Assembly: GCF_002304005.1 (NCBI RefSeq)
Contig: NZ_MRCQ01000003.1
Span: 186,001-250,000, forward strand
Reading direction: 5' to 3'
DNA: 64,000 bases
From: Flavobacterium sp. ACN6
GTDB lineage: Bacteria; Bacteroidota; Bacteroidia; Flavobacteriales; Flavobacteriaceae
Positions 34,001 through 41,709 of the stretch are shown here, in pieces. A model generated the notes under the pieces. It saw nothing but the letters and a program-made list of their open reading frames with translations, searched no databases and was not told where the DNA came from. Every line of letters begins with the position of its first letter. The stretch's first letter is position 1. The position numbers and the translations under genes were made by a program.

Positions 34001-34230
34001 ATACCCATGTAAGAAAAAGTAAGAATATCGCCGTTTTTGGCTTTAATACTATACTTTCCATTTAAATCAGATTGCACACCCAAATTTGTGCCTTTCACCA
34101 AAACATTCACTCCTGGAACTGGTCCAGATGCATCCGACACTATTCCTGAGATTGTTCTTTCCTGTGCAAAAAATAATTGCGTTGTAAGAATAAAAACTAG
34201 AATAAGTATTCCTTTAATTTTTCTTTTCAT
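31039..34230 (-). CDS. SusC/RagA-family TonB-linked outer-membrane transporter
   Basis: A 1063-residue protein: signal peptide (1-22), CarboxypepD_reg-like domain (about 24-100, ERTISGIVSDASGPVPGVNVLVKG), the SusC-specific EELKEIVVVTALG TonB box, plug (LSGALQGKLAGVQITPSSGAPGASSQIVIRG) and a 22-strand barrel ending GFGMNFTF. Imports oligomers across the outer membrane with its SusD-like partner encoded 11 nt downstream. Residues 300 onward show the usual variability, so the substrate cannot be inferred. No extracytoplasmic sigma/anti-sigma pair is nearby. Confidence 0.95.
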   Translation of the reverse strand: MKRKIKGILILVFILTTQLFFAQERTISGIVSDASGPVPGVNVLVKGTNLGVQSDLNGKYSIKAKNGDILTFSYMGMKDLNLTVPSGSILNAKMQEQGEELKEIVVVTALGVKKNARSIGYATQQVKASDITRGNNNSLSGALQGKLAGVQITPSSGAPGASSQIVIRGARSFTGNNSPLYVIDGMPVASQPDFSTGNGVSGSDIANRAVDIDPNEIESINVLKGQAASALYGLRASNGVIVITTKNGKNSAQNGKPIITFNTSTSFETISKKPNTQNEYAQGSNGVFNPNASTNWGPKISELPNDPIYGGNVANALNGGVLQPDKYYVPQRAKAGLDPWVNPRAYNNVNDFFNTGITINNSLNISQATEKTNYSFGIGTSKQDGIIPETGMSRYTAKAVVDTKLNNEWKTGFSFNYIQTKINKSTSANDGAIVGVFAAPRSYDLKGIGYANPANPYDQIYYRPSVFNNPYWAANNNEFSEKTNRAFGNTYIQYSPIVSLEGNHKLTVKYQVGIDSWTTNYRNIFEFGNKLDLSGQSSSAHLFGTTNDVINSLFTLNYNLNITKDLNLNVLVGNEYNHQNTKEYDEMGTAFNFGGLPTIGNARTIAAEEYRRQIRTVGFFNNIELSFKNMLFLSGTIRKDIASNMPRGNRDFIYPSASLGFVVTELEGLKENSFISYAKLRGSIAQVGQAGNYIGNYYTSPSYGGGFWSGQPIQYPLGGISSYIPNNVQYDPNLKPQNTKSYEFGVDLKFFNNRVGIDYTFSKQNSTDQIFSVPLAGSTGASSLVTNGGKMRNDVHELTVMLNPVRAKDFNWTLNANFSKIDSYVEALANGVDNIFLGGFVTPQLRASVGDRFPVIYGTGYARDAQNNIIVNAEGLPVADGELKVLGEVAPKFTLGGSTQFTYKRISMGAVVDWKNGGKIYSGSNNLMNYYGIDARTADRTSEFVFPGVKENGTPNDIVRGGVSDPNAQQQLQAVLNGIAESAVFDASFVKLREVTLGYQFPKLLNNSVDLRTSVFARNILLWSKMPNLDPEATQGNNNFSGGFEQWSMPQTKSIGFGMNFTF

Positions 34231-34349
34231 TATAGTTTGTTTGAATTTAGGGGCGCAACTTATAAAATTAAATTAATTTTAACAAGAATTTATTTCTTTT
34301 TAACAATAAATAATTAATGTTTAATCTTACAAAATTAAAATTTAAAAAT

Positions 34350-34568
34350 AAAAAACCGCCTAATCAATTTAGGCGGTTTTGATCCTTATAATTTCTTACT
34401 AAAAGGGTTACTAATTCAAAATAGTTAAAAATGAATATAAGGAAGGCATCGTAAATGTTTTATATCAAACGCAAAATCATTATTTTACCTGTTTAAAATT
34501 TCAATAGATTTCTTCTTCAAAAACTTCATTAAAGTAAAGTCTTAATTCTTTTGAAGTCGCAAAATTAA
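34350..34568 (-). ncRNA. Candidate short transcript upstream of susC
   Basis: In the 733-bp gap between argS and susC there is, on the minus strand, a -7-like box TAATTTTG (34567-34560) and, about 190 nt later, a strong terminator (34352-34380). A 15-codon ORF (34529-34485, MKFLKKKSIEILNR) lies between. This could be a small RNA, a leader transcript or a tiny peptide gene. No -33 TTG is at the expected distance. The remainder of the gap (34568-34914) shows nothing I can name. Confidence 0.3.
34352..34380 (-). terminator. Strong terminator in the susC upstream region
   Basis: 12-bp stem AAAACCGCCTAA / TTAGGCGGTTTT with T run on the minus strand, 120 nt upstream of the susC start. No annotated gene ends here. 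Confidence 0.75.
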
Positions 34569-34914
34569 CATGAAAAATCTGTTATTTAAAAAAATTAACA
34601 ATATTTAGCATCAAATATGTCCTATTCTGATACTTTTCATTTTTTTAGGGGCTGTTAGCATATCACGAAAAGCAAAAATTAAAATTTTGTATTTTTATAC
34701 TGCATTTTTATGATTATTCAGCACATTAAGAGTAAATAATTAATTAAGCATATGCTTAGTGTAATCAGTTCATTTTTTGAATTTCTAAAGATTCTTAATA
34801 TTTGACTAATCATTTAGTGAAGAATGAACTCTTATAAACTTTTTATTTAATCTATTAGGTTTAAGAAATTCTTTTACTCTATGATTTAGACCCCTGGATT
34901 AATTCAAAAAAAAG

Positions 34915-34939
34915 GCCGATAATTAAAATAATTACCGGC
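34915..34939 (-). terminator. Terminator of argS
   Basis: Stem GCCGATAATT / AATTACCGGC (one wobble pair) followed by a run of eight T on the minus strand, 25 nt after the argS stop. Confidence 0.8.
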
Positions 34940-34963
34940 TCTCTAAATATGTTATCTTTCTAA

Positions 34964-36742
34964 TTACATTCTCTCAGGAACTTCAATTCCTAATAACTCA
35001 AATGCAGCTTTTATTACTTCGGCTACTTTTTGAGAAAGCTGTACTCTGAATATTTTTTTAGTCAAATCTACTTCTCCTAAAATATGAACGGATTGATAAA
35101 ATGAATTATATTCTTTTACTAAATCGTAAGTATAGTTAGCAACCAAAGCCGGACTGTGATTCTGCGCTGCGTTCTGAATTACTTCTGGAAAAAGTTCGAT
35201 TTGTTTTACCAATTCTTTTTCTTTTTCGTGAAGTTCTTCGATTTCAATTTTCGAAGAAAAATCAAAATCAGCTTTACGGATTATCGATTGAATTCTAGCG
35301 TAAGTATATTGAATAAACGGCCCTGTATTTCCTGCAAAATCTACAGATTCTGCTGGATTAAACAAAATACGTTTTTTGGGATCTACTTTTAAAATATAAT
35401 ATTTCAAAGCTCCAAGACCGATTGTTTTGTATAATTTCGCTTTTTCTTCATCAGAATAGTAATCAAGTTTTCCTAAATCTTCTGAAATTTGTTTTGCTGT
35501 ATCTGTCATATCCTGCATCAAATCATCTGCATCTACAACAGTTCCTTCACGGCTTTTCATTTTTCCAGACGGCAAATCAACCATTCCGTATGATAAATGG
35601 TATAAACTTGAAGCCCAGTCAAAACCTAACTTTTTTAAGATTAAAAACAACACTTTAAAGTGATAATCCTGCTCGTTCCCTACTGTGTAAACCATACCTC
35701 CAACATCTGGCATATCTTTTACACGTTGAATTGCTGTTCCTATATCTTGCGTCATGTACACTGCAGTTCCGTCAGAACGTAATACAATTTTACGGTCAAG
35801 GCCTTCATCTGTCAAGTCAATCCAAACCGAACCGTCTGGATCTTTTTCAAAAACGCCTTTATCTAAACCAACCTGAACTACATCTTTTCCTAATAAATAG
35901 GTATTGCTTTCGTAGTAATATTTATCAAAATTAACTCCAAGATTGGTATAAGTTGTTGCAAAACCATCATAAACCCATTGGTTCATTCTCTTCCAAAGCG
36001 AAATTACTTCTTCATCTCCTGCTTCCCATTTCTTAAGCATATCTTGTGCTTCAATAATAATAGGCGCTTGTTTTTTTGCTTCTTCTTCTGTTTTACCAGT
36101 TTCAATTAAGCCATTGATTTCCGTTTTATACGCTTTGTCAAACTCAACATAATACTTACCAACCAATTTATCTCCTTTTAAACCAGAAGTTTGAGGAGTT
36201 TCTCCGTTTCCGAATTTTTCCCAAGCCAGCATCGATTTACAGATGTGAATTCCTCTATCGTTGATAATTTGTGTTTTGTATACTTTTTTACCAGAAGCTT
36301 TTAGAATTTCTGCAACAGAATATCCTAACAAGTTATTACGAACGTGTCCTAAGTGTAAAGGTTTGTTGGTATTTGGCGATGAATATTCTACCATCACTGC
36401 TTTTTCTGCAGGATCTGGAGTTACATATCCAAACTGCTTATTATCTTTTATTCCATTAAAGAAATTTAAATAATAACTATCTGAAATTACGATATTCAAG
36501 AAACCTGAAACTACATTAAAGCGCGCTACTTCAGAAACATTTTCAACTAAATAATTTCCAATTTGATTTCCCAATTCAGCCGGATTGCTTTTAATCACTT
36601 TCAGCAGTGGAAAAATAACCATTGTAATATCGCCTTCAAACTCTTTTCTGGTAGTTTGAAACTCGATTTTATCAACAGTAACATCAAATAATGCTTGTAT
36701 TGCTTTTTGTATAGAAGGTGTAAGAATTTGTGGTAATGACAT
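34964..36742 (-). CDS. argS: Arginyl-tRNA synthetase
   Basis: Charges tRNA-Arg. A 592-residue class I synthetase with N-terminal Add-1 domain (residues 1-110), the HIGH-type site in SSPNTNKPLHLGHVRN (near 119-134), the Lys/Met/Lys/Ser-type loop SGKMKSREGT (near 385) and the helical anticodon-binding C-terminal domain (LVANYTYDLVKEYNSFYQ). Complete and typical. A TATCTTTG box 22 nt upstream is the likely promoter element. Confidence 0.97.
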   Translation of the reverse strand: MSLPQILTPSIQKAIQALFDVTVDKIEFQTTRKEFEGDITMVIFPLLKVIKSNPAELGNQIGNYLVENVSEVARFNVVSGFLNIVISDSYYLNFFNGIKDNKQFGYVTPDPAEKAVMVEYSSPNTNKPLHLGHVRNNLLGYSVAEILKASGKKVYKTQIINDRGIHICKSMLAWEKFGNGETPQTSGLKGDKLVGKYYVEFDKAYKTEINGLIETGKTEEEAKKQAPIIIEAQDMLKKWEAGDEEVISLWKRMNQWVYDGFATTYTNLGVNFDKYYYESNTYLLGKDVVQVGLDKGVFEKDPDGSVWIDLTDEGLDRKIVLRSDGTAVYMTQDIGTAIQRVKDMPDVGGMVYTVGNEQDYHFKVLFLILKKLGFDWASSLYHLSYGMVDLPSGKMKSREGTVVDADDLMQDMTDTAKQISEDLGKLDYYSDEEKAKLYKTIGLGALKYYILKVDPKKRILFNPAESVDFAGNTGPFIQYTYARIQSIIRKADFDFSSKIEIEELHEKEKELVKQIELFPEVIQNAAQNHSPALVANYTYDLVKEYNSFYQSVHILGEVDLTKKIFRVQLSQKVAEVIKAAFELLGIEVPERM

Positions 36743-36763
36743 GTAAACTTATTTTAAAGTGAG

Positions 36764-36771
36764 CAAAGATA
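36764..36771 (-). promoter_or_regulatory. -7 element of argS
   Basis: TATCTTTG on the minus strand, 22 nt before the ATG; no properly spaced TTG. The rest of the gap to 37073 has no gene; the only structure seen is a small hairpin at 36977-36997 (ACTTCAAA / TTTGAAGT). Confidence 0.5.
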
Positions 36772-37073
36772 CTGCTTATTCATCAATTAGAGAAAATCAA
36801 AAACATATAAAATTCAAGAAAAGAATTTGAATTTGATAAAAATGCATGATTTTCAATTGGTAAAATTATCAAAAAATCAAAAGCTTAATCTCTTACAATA
36901 CAAGGCTTGACATCTTTTTTGTGTTTTTTTTCACAATTTCTTGTAACATATCAAACACAAAAGAGTCTTAATAGAGACTTCAAATTCATTTTGAAGTACC
37001 AAAAAAAAAAGAAAAACGAACAAAATCAATCATCAATCAAATCAAAACAATCAAAATAATCAACAAGGAAATC

Positions 37074-39488
37074 ATGAAATTAAAATTCTTTCTGTTCGCG
37101 TTATTGGGGGTAATCGCAACAGCACAAGCTCAGAATACGGGAACCGTTTCTGGAAAAATTACAGAAAAGTCAAACAATGCACCTATTTCTTATGCATCAG
37201 TTTCTCTTAAAGAAAATGGAAAAGTAGTTTCTGGAGTTAACACAGATGACAATGGAGATTTTTCATTTAAAAACATCGCTTTAAAAAACTACACAATCGA
37301 AATTCAATATATCGGTTTTAGAAAATTTATTGGTTCTGTTCTTTTAAGTGAAAACAAAAAATCTGCAACTGTAAATGTTTCTCTTGAAGAAGAAGCAACG
37401 CAGCTTAAAGGCGTAAACATTGTTGCCGAGCGTTCTACAATCGAACAAAAAATCGACAGAAAAGTGGTTAACGTTGGTAAAGATTTAACAACAGCTGGAG
37501 CTTCGGCATCAGACATTATGAACAATATTCCTTCTGTGAATGTAGATCAGGACGGAAAACTTTCGCTTCGCGGCAACGATAATGTTCGTGTATTAATTGA
37601 CGGACGTCCATCTAATATTGATCCAGCGCAGTTATTGAAACAAATTCCTTCAACTTCTATCAAAAAAATTGAGTTGATTACGAATCCAAGTGCAAAATAC
37701 AATCCAGAAGGAATGTCTGGAATTATTAATATTATTTTGCATAAAAATGCTAATACAGGTTTTAACGGAACTTACAGCGGCGGAATTACTTTTGGACAAA
37801 CGGCAAAATACAATCAGTCTTTAGATTTGAACTACAAAACTGGAAAAGTAAATTTCTTTGGAAATGTGGGACAAAATTTCGGAACATATTATAATGATGG
37901 ATTCATCAAAAGATTAGACCAAGATATTGTTCAAAATATTGCTGTAATAAACGATAATGATTCCTACTTATATAAAATTGGAATGGATTATTTAATTGAT
38001 GATCATAACACTTTGTCTATTTATACAAACCAAAACAAATCTAACGGAAAAGGATACGTAAATACTGATATTTATTACAATAATGTACTGGATTCTGATA
38101 TTGCCAACATTTTTCAAAAATCAAGATATTGGGGACCAGAAACAACCGGAACTTATAATTTGGCTTACAAACATATCTTTAAAAAAGAAGGGCACACTTT
38201 AGATATTGAAGGAAATTATAGTGATACTAAAGAAATTCAAAACGCTTCTTTTGATACTCAGGTTATAAATATCGACAATACATCTAACAATTCTATTTAT
38301 GATGATTATATTAACGGTACAAGAAAATTAAGCACTGTAAACGTAGATTACGTAAATCCGTTGAATGAAAAAACAACATTAGAAGCAGGTGCCGAAGCCA
38401 GAATTACAAGAACGGATAATCTTTACATTACTGGAAACACTCTTGCAGAATTGCCAACTTCTAATTACACCTACGATACAGATATATATTCGGCTTATGT
38501 AACATTTGGTCAAAAATTCAAAAAATTCAGTTATCAGTTAGGTGCTCGTTTTGAGAGTTACAAAGTTGTTGCGAATTTAAATTCTGGTTTCCAAAAATTT
38601 AATGATGACTACATTACGTTATATCCTTCTGCATATTTAACTTATAACTTAAATGAGAAAAACGTATTGCAATTGAGCTACAGCCGTCGTGTTGACCGCC
38701 CAAGTTTAGAGCAGACAAAACCTATTCGTGAATTTTCTACTCCATTAGTAACATCATTAGGAAATCCTGAATTAAGACCTCAGTTTACCAATTCTGTTGA
38801 AGTTAATTACACTAAAACACTTGAAAAAGGAAGCTTTACAGCTGGTGTTTTTGTGAGAAGTATAAATGATCAAATCAGCAGAATCTTATATCCAGACGAT
38901 ACAGATCCAGATGGAAACAAGCAAATTATGACATTTACAAACTACGATCATAATACAGCATACGGATTTGAAGTTTCTTTTAATTATAAAATCACAAAGT
39001 GGTGGGATATCCAGCCTTCTATAGATTTCTCAAGTATAAACCAGCAAGGTGTTGTATTTTTATACGATCCGGCAACAAAAATGAGTAATCCTTTAGAAAG
39101 AAAAATTACTGTTGCAGCTTTCAACGGACGTATGAATTCAAACTTTAAAGTAAACAAACGTTTAAGTTTCTTAGCATTTGGATTCTATAGAGGCGCTGTA
39201 GACGGGCTTCAAAATAACAGCCACGAAATGTATAAAATGGATATTGGTTCACGTTATACCTTGTTAGACAACAAAATGAACATTAGTGTGCGTTTCAACG
39301 ACGTTTTCAATACTATGAAATATGCTTTTGATACCATGTATCCTTATCCTCAAACAGGTCAGTTTGGTTGGGAAAGCCAAACTGTTTATCTAGGTTTAAC
39401 GTATAATTTTGGAGGAGCAAAAATCAAAAACTTACAACGTAAACAAAGAGAAGATAATACTAATAAAGACGGGGGCGGTATGTTCTAA
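37074..39488 (+). CDS. Outer-membrane beta-barrel receptor with CarboxypepD_reg-like domain
   Basis: The 804-residue protein has a signal peptide (1-19, ATAQAQ), an N-terminal regulatory-like domain (about 22-105, NTGTVSGKITEKSNNAPISYASVSL), a plug domain (QKIDRKVVNVGKDLTTAG and IKKIELITNPSAKYNPEGMSGIINI) and a beta barrel of the outer_membrane_beta-barrel family type, ending YLGLTYNFGG followed by a charged tail. Members are TonB-dependent receptors or related proteins whose substrates are mostly unknown. No SusD-like gene is next to it, so it is distinct from SusC systems. Confidence 0.9.
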   Translation: MKLKFFLFALLGVIATAQAQNTGTVSGKITEKSNNAPISYASVSLKENGKVVSGVNTDDNGDFSFKNIALKNYTIEIQYIGFRKFIGSVLLSENKKSATVNVSLEEEATQLKGVNIVAERSTIEQKIDRKVVNVGKDLTTAGASASDIMNNIPSVNVDQDGKLSLRGNDNVRVLIDGRPSNIDPAQLLKQIPSTSIKKIELITNPSAKYNPEGMSGIINIILHKNANTGFNGTYSGGITFGQTAKYNQSLDLNYKTGKVNFFGNVGQNFGTYYNDGFIKRLDQDIVQNIAVINDNDSYLYKIGMDYLIDDHNTLSIYTNQNKSNGKGYVNTDIYYNNVLDSDIANIFQKSRYWGPETTGTYNLAYKHIFKKEGHTLDIEGNYSDTKEIQNASFDTQVINIDNTSNNSIYDDYINGTRKLSTVNVDYVNPLNEKTTLEAGAEARITRTDNLYITGNTLAELPTSNYTYDTDIYSAYVTFGQKFKKFSYQLGARFESYKVVANLNSGFQKFNDDYITLYPSAYLTYNLNEKNVLQLSYSRRVDRPSLEQTKPIREFSTPLVTSLGNPELRPQFTNSVEVNYTKTLEKGSFTAGVFVRSINDQISRILYPDDTDPDGNKQIMTFTNYDHNTAYGFEVSFNYKITKWWDIQPSIDFSSINQQGVVFLYDPATKMSNPLERKITVAAFNGRMNSNFKVNKRLSFLAFGFYRGAVDGLQNNSHEMYKMDIGSRYTLLDNKMNISVRFNDVFNTMKYAFDTMYPYPQTGQFGWESQTVYLGLTYNFGGAKIKNLQRKQREDNTNKDGGGMF

Positions 39489-39533
39489 TTGCCTTTCTTA
39501 AATATTTTTTTATAATTTTTGAATAATTTGTAG

Positions 39534-39563
39534 AAAAGTCTGGAGATGCCACTCCAGACTTTT
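39534..39563. terminator. Bidirectional terminator
   Basis: Perfect 12-bp stem AAAAGTCTGGAG / CTCCAGACTTTT with 6-nt loop between the convergent receptor and cutC genes. Confidence 0.9.
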
Positions 39564-39578
39564 TTTTATTTTATGAAT

Positions 39579-40250
39579 TTATAAAAAGTTTCGAAGTTCT
39601 TTTATTTCTTCAGGATTTGCAGTTTCAGAATCGTTCGTGATTGCAGATGAATGATAAAAAGTCAGATCCAATTTTTCTTGTAATAATTTTATATTTGAAG
39701 ATCTCAAACCGCCGCCAGGCATAATCTCGATTCTATCTCCGGCTAGTTTTTGAAGTTTTTCTAAAGTCCAGATTCCTTCCGTCACATTGATTCCCTGACC
39801 CGAAGTTAAAATTGTTTTGAAACCACATTCAATAACATCTTCAAGTGAATCTTCAACATCTTTTACAACGTCAAAAGCTCGGTGAAAAGTACAAGAAAGC
39901 GGATGTGCCAGATGCACTAATTCTTTATTCTGTTTTTTATTGACTTTTCCATTTTCTTTTAAAATTCCGAAAACAAAACCGTCAACTCCCAATTTTTTAA
40001 ATTGTTTAATATCTTGTTTCATTTCTGTAAGTTCTTCATCAGAATAAACAAAATCACCGCCTCGAGGCCTAATAATTACATGCATTTTGATATTTAAACT
40101 CTCCCGTACTTTTACTACCAATATTGAATTTGGTGTTGTTCCGCCAAGTTTCATATTTTCGCAAAGTTCGATTCTGTCCGCACCATTTTCCTGAGCAATA
40201 AGTGCCGATTCGTAATTAAAACAAGCTATTTCGAGTTGATTTTTTTTCAT
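39579..40250 (-). CDS. cutC: CutC family protein
   Basis: A 223-residue TIM-barrel protein: LEIACFNYESALIAQENGADRIELCENMKLGGTTPN near the N-terminus, VIIRPRGGDFVYSDEE (near 60-75) and SCTFHRAFDV, GFKTILTSGQG and IMPGGGLRSSNI further on. CutC was named for copper homeostasis in E. coli, though the effect there is disputed and the enzymatic role is not known. I start at the ATG at 40250; the frame is open for a further 49 codons, but that extension is the translation of a dispersed inverted repeat (40276-40364). Confidence 0.93.
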   Translation of the reverse strand: MKKNQLEIACFNYESALIAQENGADRIELCENMKLGGTTPNSILVVKVRESLNIKMHVIIRPRGGDFVYSDEELTEMKQDIKQFKKLGVDGFVFGILKENGKVNKKQNKELVHLAHPLSCTFHRAFDVVKDVEDSLEDVIECGFKTILTSGQGINVTEGIWTLEKLQKLAGDRIEIMPGGGLRSSNIKLLQEKLDLTFYHSSAITNDSETANPEEIKELRNFL

Positions 40251-40275
40251 TAAATTATTACATTTATTATAGTTT

Positions 40276-40364
40276 GTCATTAGAGGAACGAAGCAACCGT
40301 GAGGTAATAGGCACAGTTGCTGGCGCAAAAAACTAAATGCGGTTGCTTCGTTCCTCGCAATGAC
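40276..40364. repeat. Inverted repeat of the GAGGAACGAAGCAA type
   Basis: Arms 40276-40299 and 40340-40364 match apart from one indel and one base change (core GAGGAACGAAGCAACCG). Translated, it gives the known IARNEA-like artefact. This palindrome type is scattered in many Bacteroidota genomes. Confidence 0.85.
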
Positions 40365-40384
40365 TCCAAACAAAATTATAAAAA

Positions 40385-40408
40385 AAACCTGCTCCAAAAA
40401 TGAAGCAG
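40385..40408 (-). terminator. Terminator of fabH
   Basis: Hairpin CCTGCT / AGCAGG with T run on the minus strand, 30 nt past the fabH stop. Confidence 0.65.
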
Positions 40409-40438
40409 GCCTTAAAATATAATGTAAGATGATTTATT

Positions 40439-41446
40439 TTACCATTTAATAATAGCACTTGCCCAAGTAAAACCACTTCCGAAAGCTGCTAAAACTACAG
40501 TATCTCCAGATTTGATTTTTCCTTCTTCCCAAGCTTCAGTTAAAGCAATCGGAATCGACGCTGCTGTTGTATTTCCGTATTTCTGGATATTATTATGAAC
40601 TTGATCGTCTGTCAACTTAAATTTATTTTGAATGAACTGCGAAATTCTCAAATTGGCCTGATGCGGAATCAACATATCGATATCTGAAACCTGCAAACCG
40701 TTTGCTTCCAATCCTTCATTGATTACTTCTGCAAAACGAACTACAGCATTTTTAAATACAAATTGTCCGTTCATATACGGGTAATAACTTTCGTCATTTG
40801 GATCATTATCAGCCAAAATATCAGTTACCCAGCGTGCTCCCATTCCTGGTGCCTGCAGCGCTAATTCTTCAGCATGCTGTCCTTCAGAGTGTAAGTGTGT
40901 AGAAAGAATTCCTTTTGTCAAATCTTCTTCACGGCTTAAAACAGCTGCTCCTGCTCCATCTCCAAAAATTACCGAAACACCACGTCCGCGGGTTGTCATG
41001 TCTAAACCTGTAGAGTGAACCTCAGAACCAATTACCAAAATGTTTTTATACATTCCCGTTTTAATATATTGATCTGCAACAGAAATGGCATAAACAAATC
41101 CAGAACATTGGTTTCTAACATCTAAAGCCCCAACAGTTCGTAAACCTAAATCTCTTTGTACCAAAACTCCTGGTCCTGGAAAATAATAATCTGGACTTAA
41201 GGTAGCAAAAACCACAAAATCAATATCTTCTTTAGCAACGCCAGAACGCTCAATTGCAATCTTAGCCGCTTTTACTCCCATTGAGGTTGTAGTATCTTCT
41301 CCACGAATTATATGTCTTCTTTCTTGAATTCCTGTTCTTTCCTGAATCCATTCATCATTGGTATCCATGATTTTAGACAAATCATCGTTTGTCACAACAT
41401 TTGAAGGAACATAGTATCCTAAGCCTGTTATTTTTGAATGATACAT
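40439..41446 (-). CDS. fabH: 3-oxoacyl-ACP synthase III (KASIII)
   Basis: Starts fatty-acid synthesis by condensing acetyl-CoA (or a branched acyl-CoA) with malonyl-ACP. The Cys-His-Asn triad is complete: Cys in VRNQCSGFVYA (near residue 120), His in IPHQANLRI (near 257), Asn in YGNTTAASIP (near 289). The N-terminal ITGLGYYVPSNVVTN and the DEWIQERTGIQERRH motif are typical. 335 residues. No other fatty-acid gene is adjacent; Bacteroidota often have more than one copy, so this may be a secondary enzyme. Confidence 0.94.
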   Translation of the reverse strand: MYHSKITGLGYYVPSNVVTNDDLSKIMDTNDEWIQERTGIQERRHIIRGEDTTTSMGVKAAKIAIERSGVAKEDIDFVVFATLSPDYYFPGPGVLVQRDLGLRTVGALDVRNQCSGFVYAISVADQYIKTGMYKNILVIGSEVHSTGLDMTTRGRGVSVIFGDGAGAAVLSREEDLTKGILSTHLHSEGQHAEELALQAPGMGARWVTDILADNDPNDESYYPYMNGQFVFKNAVVRFAEVINEGLEANGLQVSDIDMLIPHQANLRISQFIQNKFKLTDDQVHNNIQKYGNTTAASIPIALTEAWEEGKIKSGDTVVLAAFGSGFTWASAIIKW

Positions 41447-41479
41447 ATTGTATTGTTATTTGTTTGAAAATTTAGACTG

Positions 41480-41487
41480 CAAATTTA
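41480..41487 (-). promoter_or_regulatory. -7 element of fabH
   Basis: TAAATTTG on the minus strand, 34 nt upstream of the ATG; a TTG lies 24 nt further upstream, slightly long for the usual spacing. Confidence 0.45.
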
Positions 41488-41709
41488 CGTATACTTTAAA
41501 ATATAAGAGTACAAATTACTCTTTTTTTCGTTATTGGCAATTTAATATAATTTAATTATAATACTGCTTGAAATCAATTAGTTCTCAAATTAAAAACTTT
41601 TAGATATATTTATTGCTAAAAATGAAAAATACGATTTAAATTGTAACAAGCCGCAAATATCAAAGACAAACATTTTAAATACCATTTTAAACCCGATAAA
41701 ACTTAAATT

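Noticed and set aside
40251..40397. 49-residue N-terminal extension of CutC reading through GVIARNEATAF
   Set aside because: It translates a dispersed inverted repeat and precedes a start that gives the family N-terminus, so it is not part of the protein.
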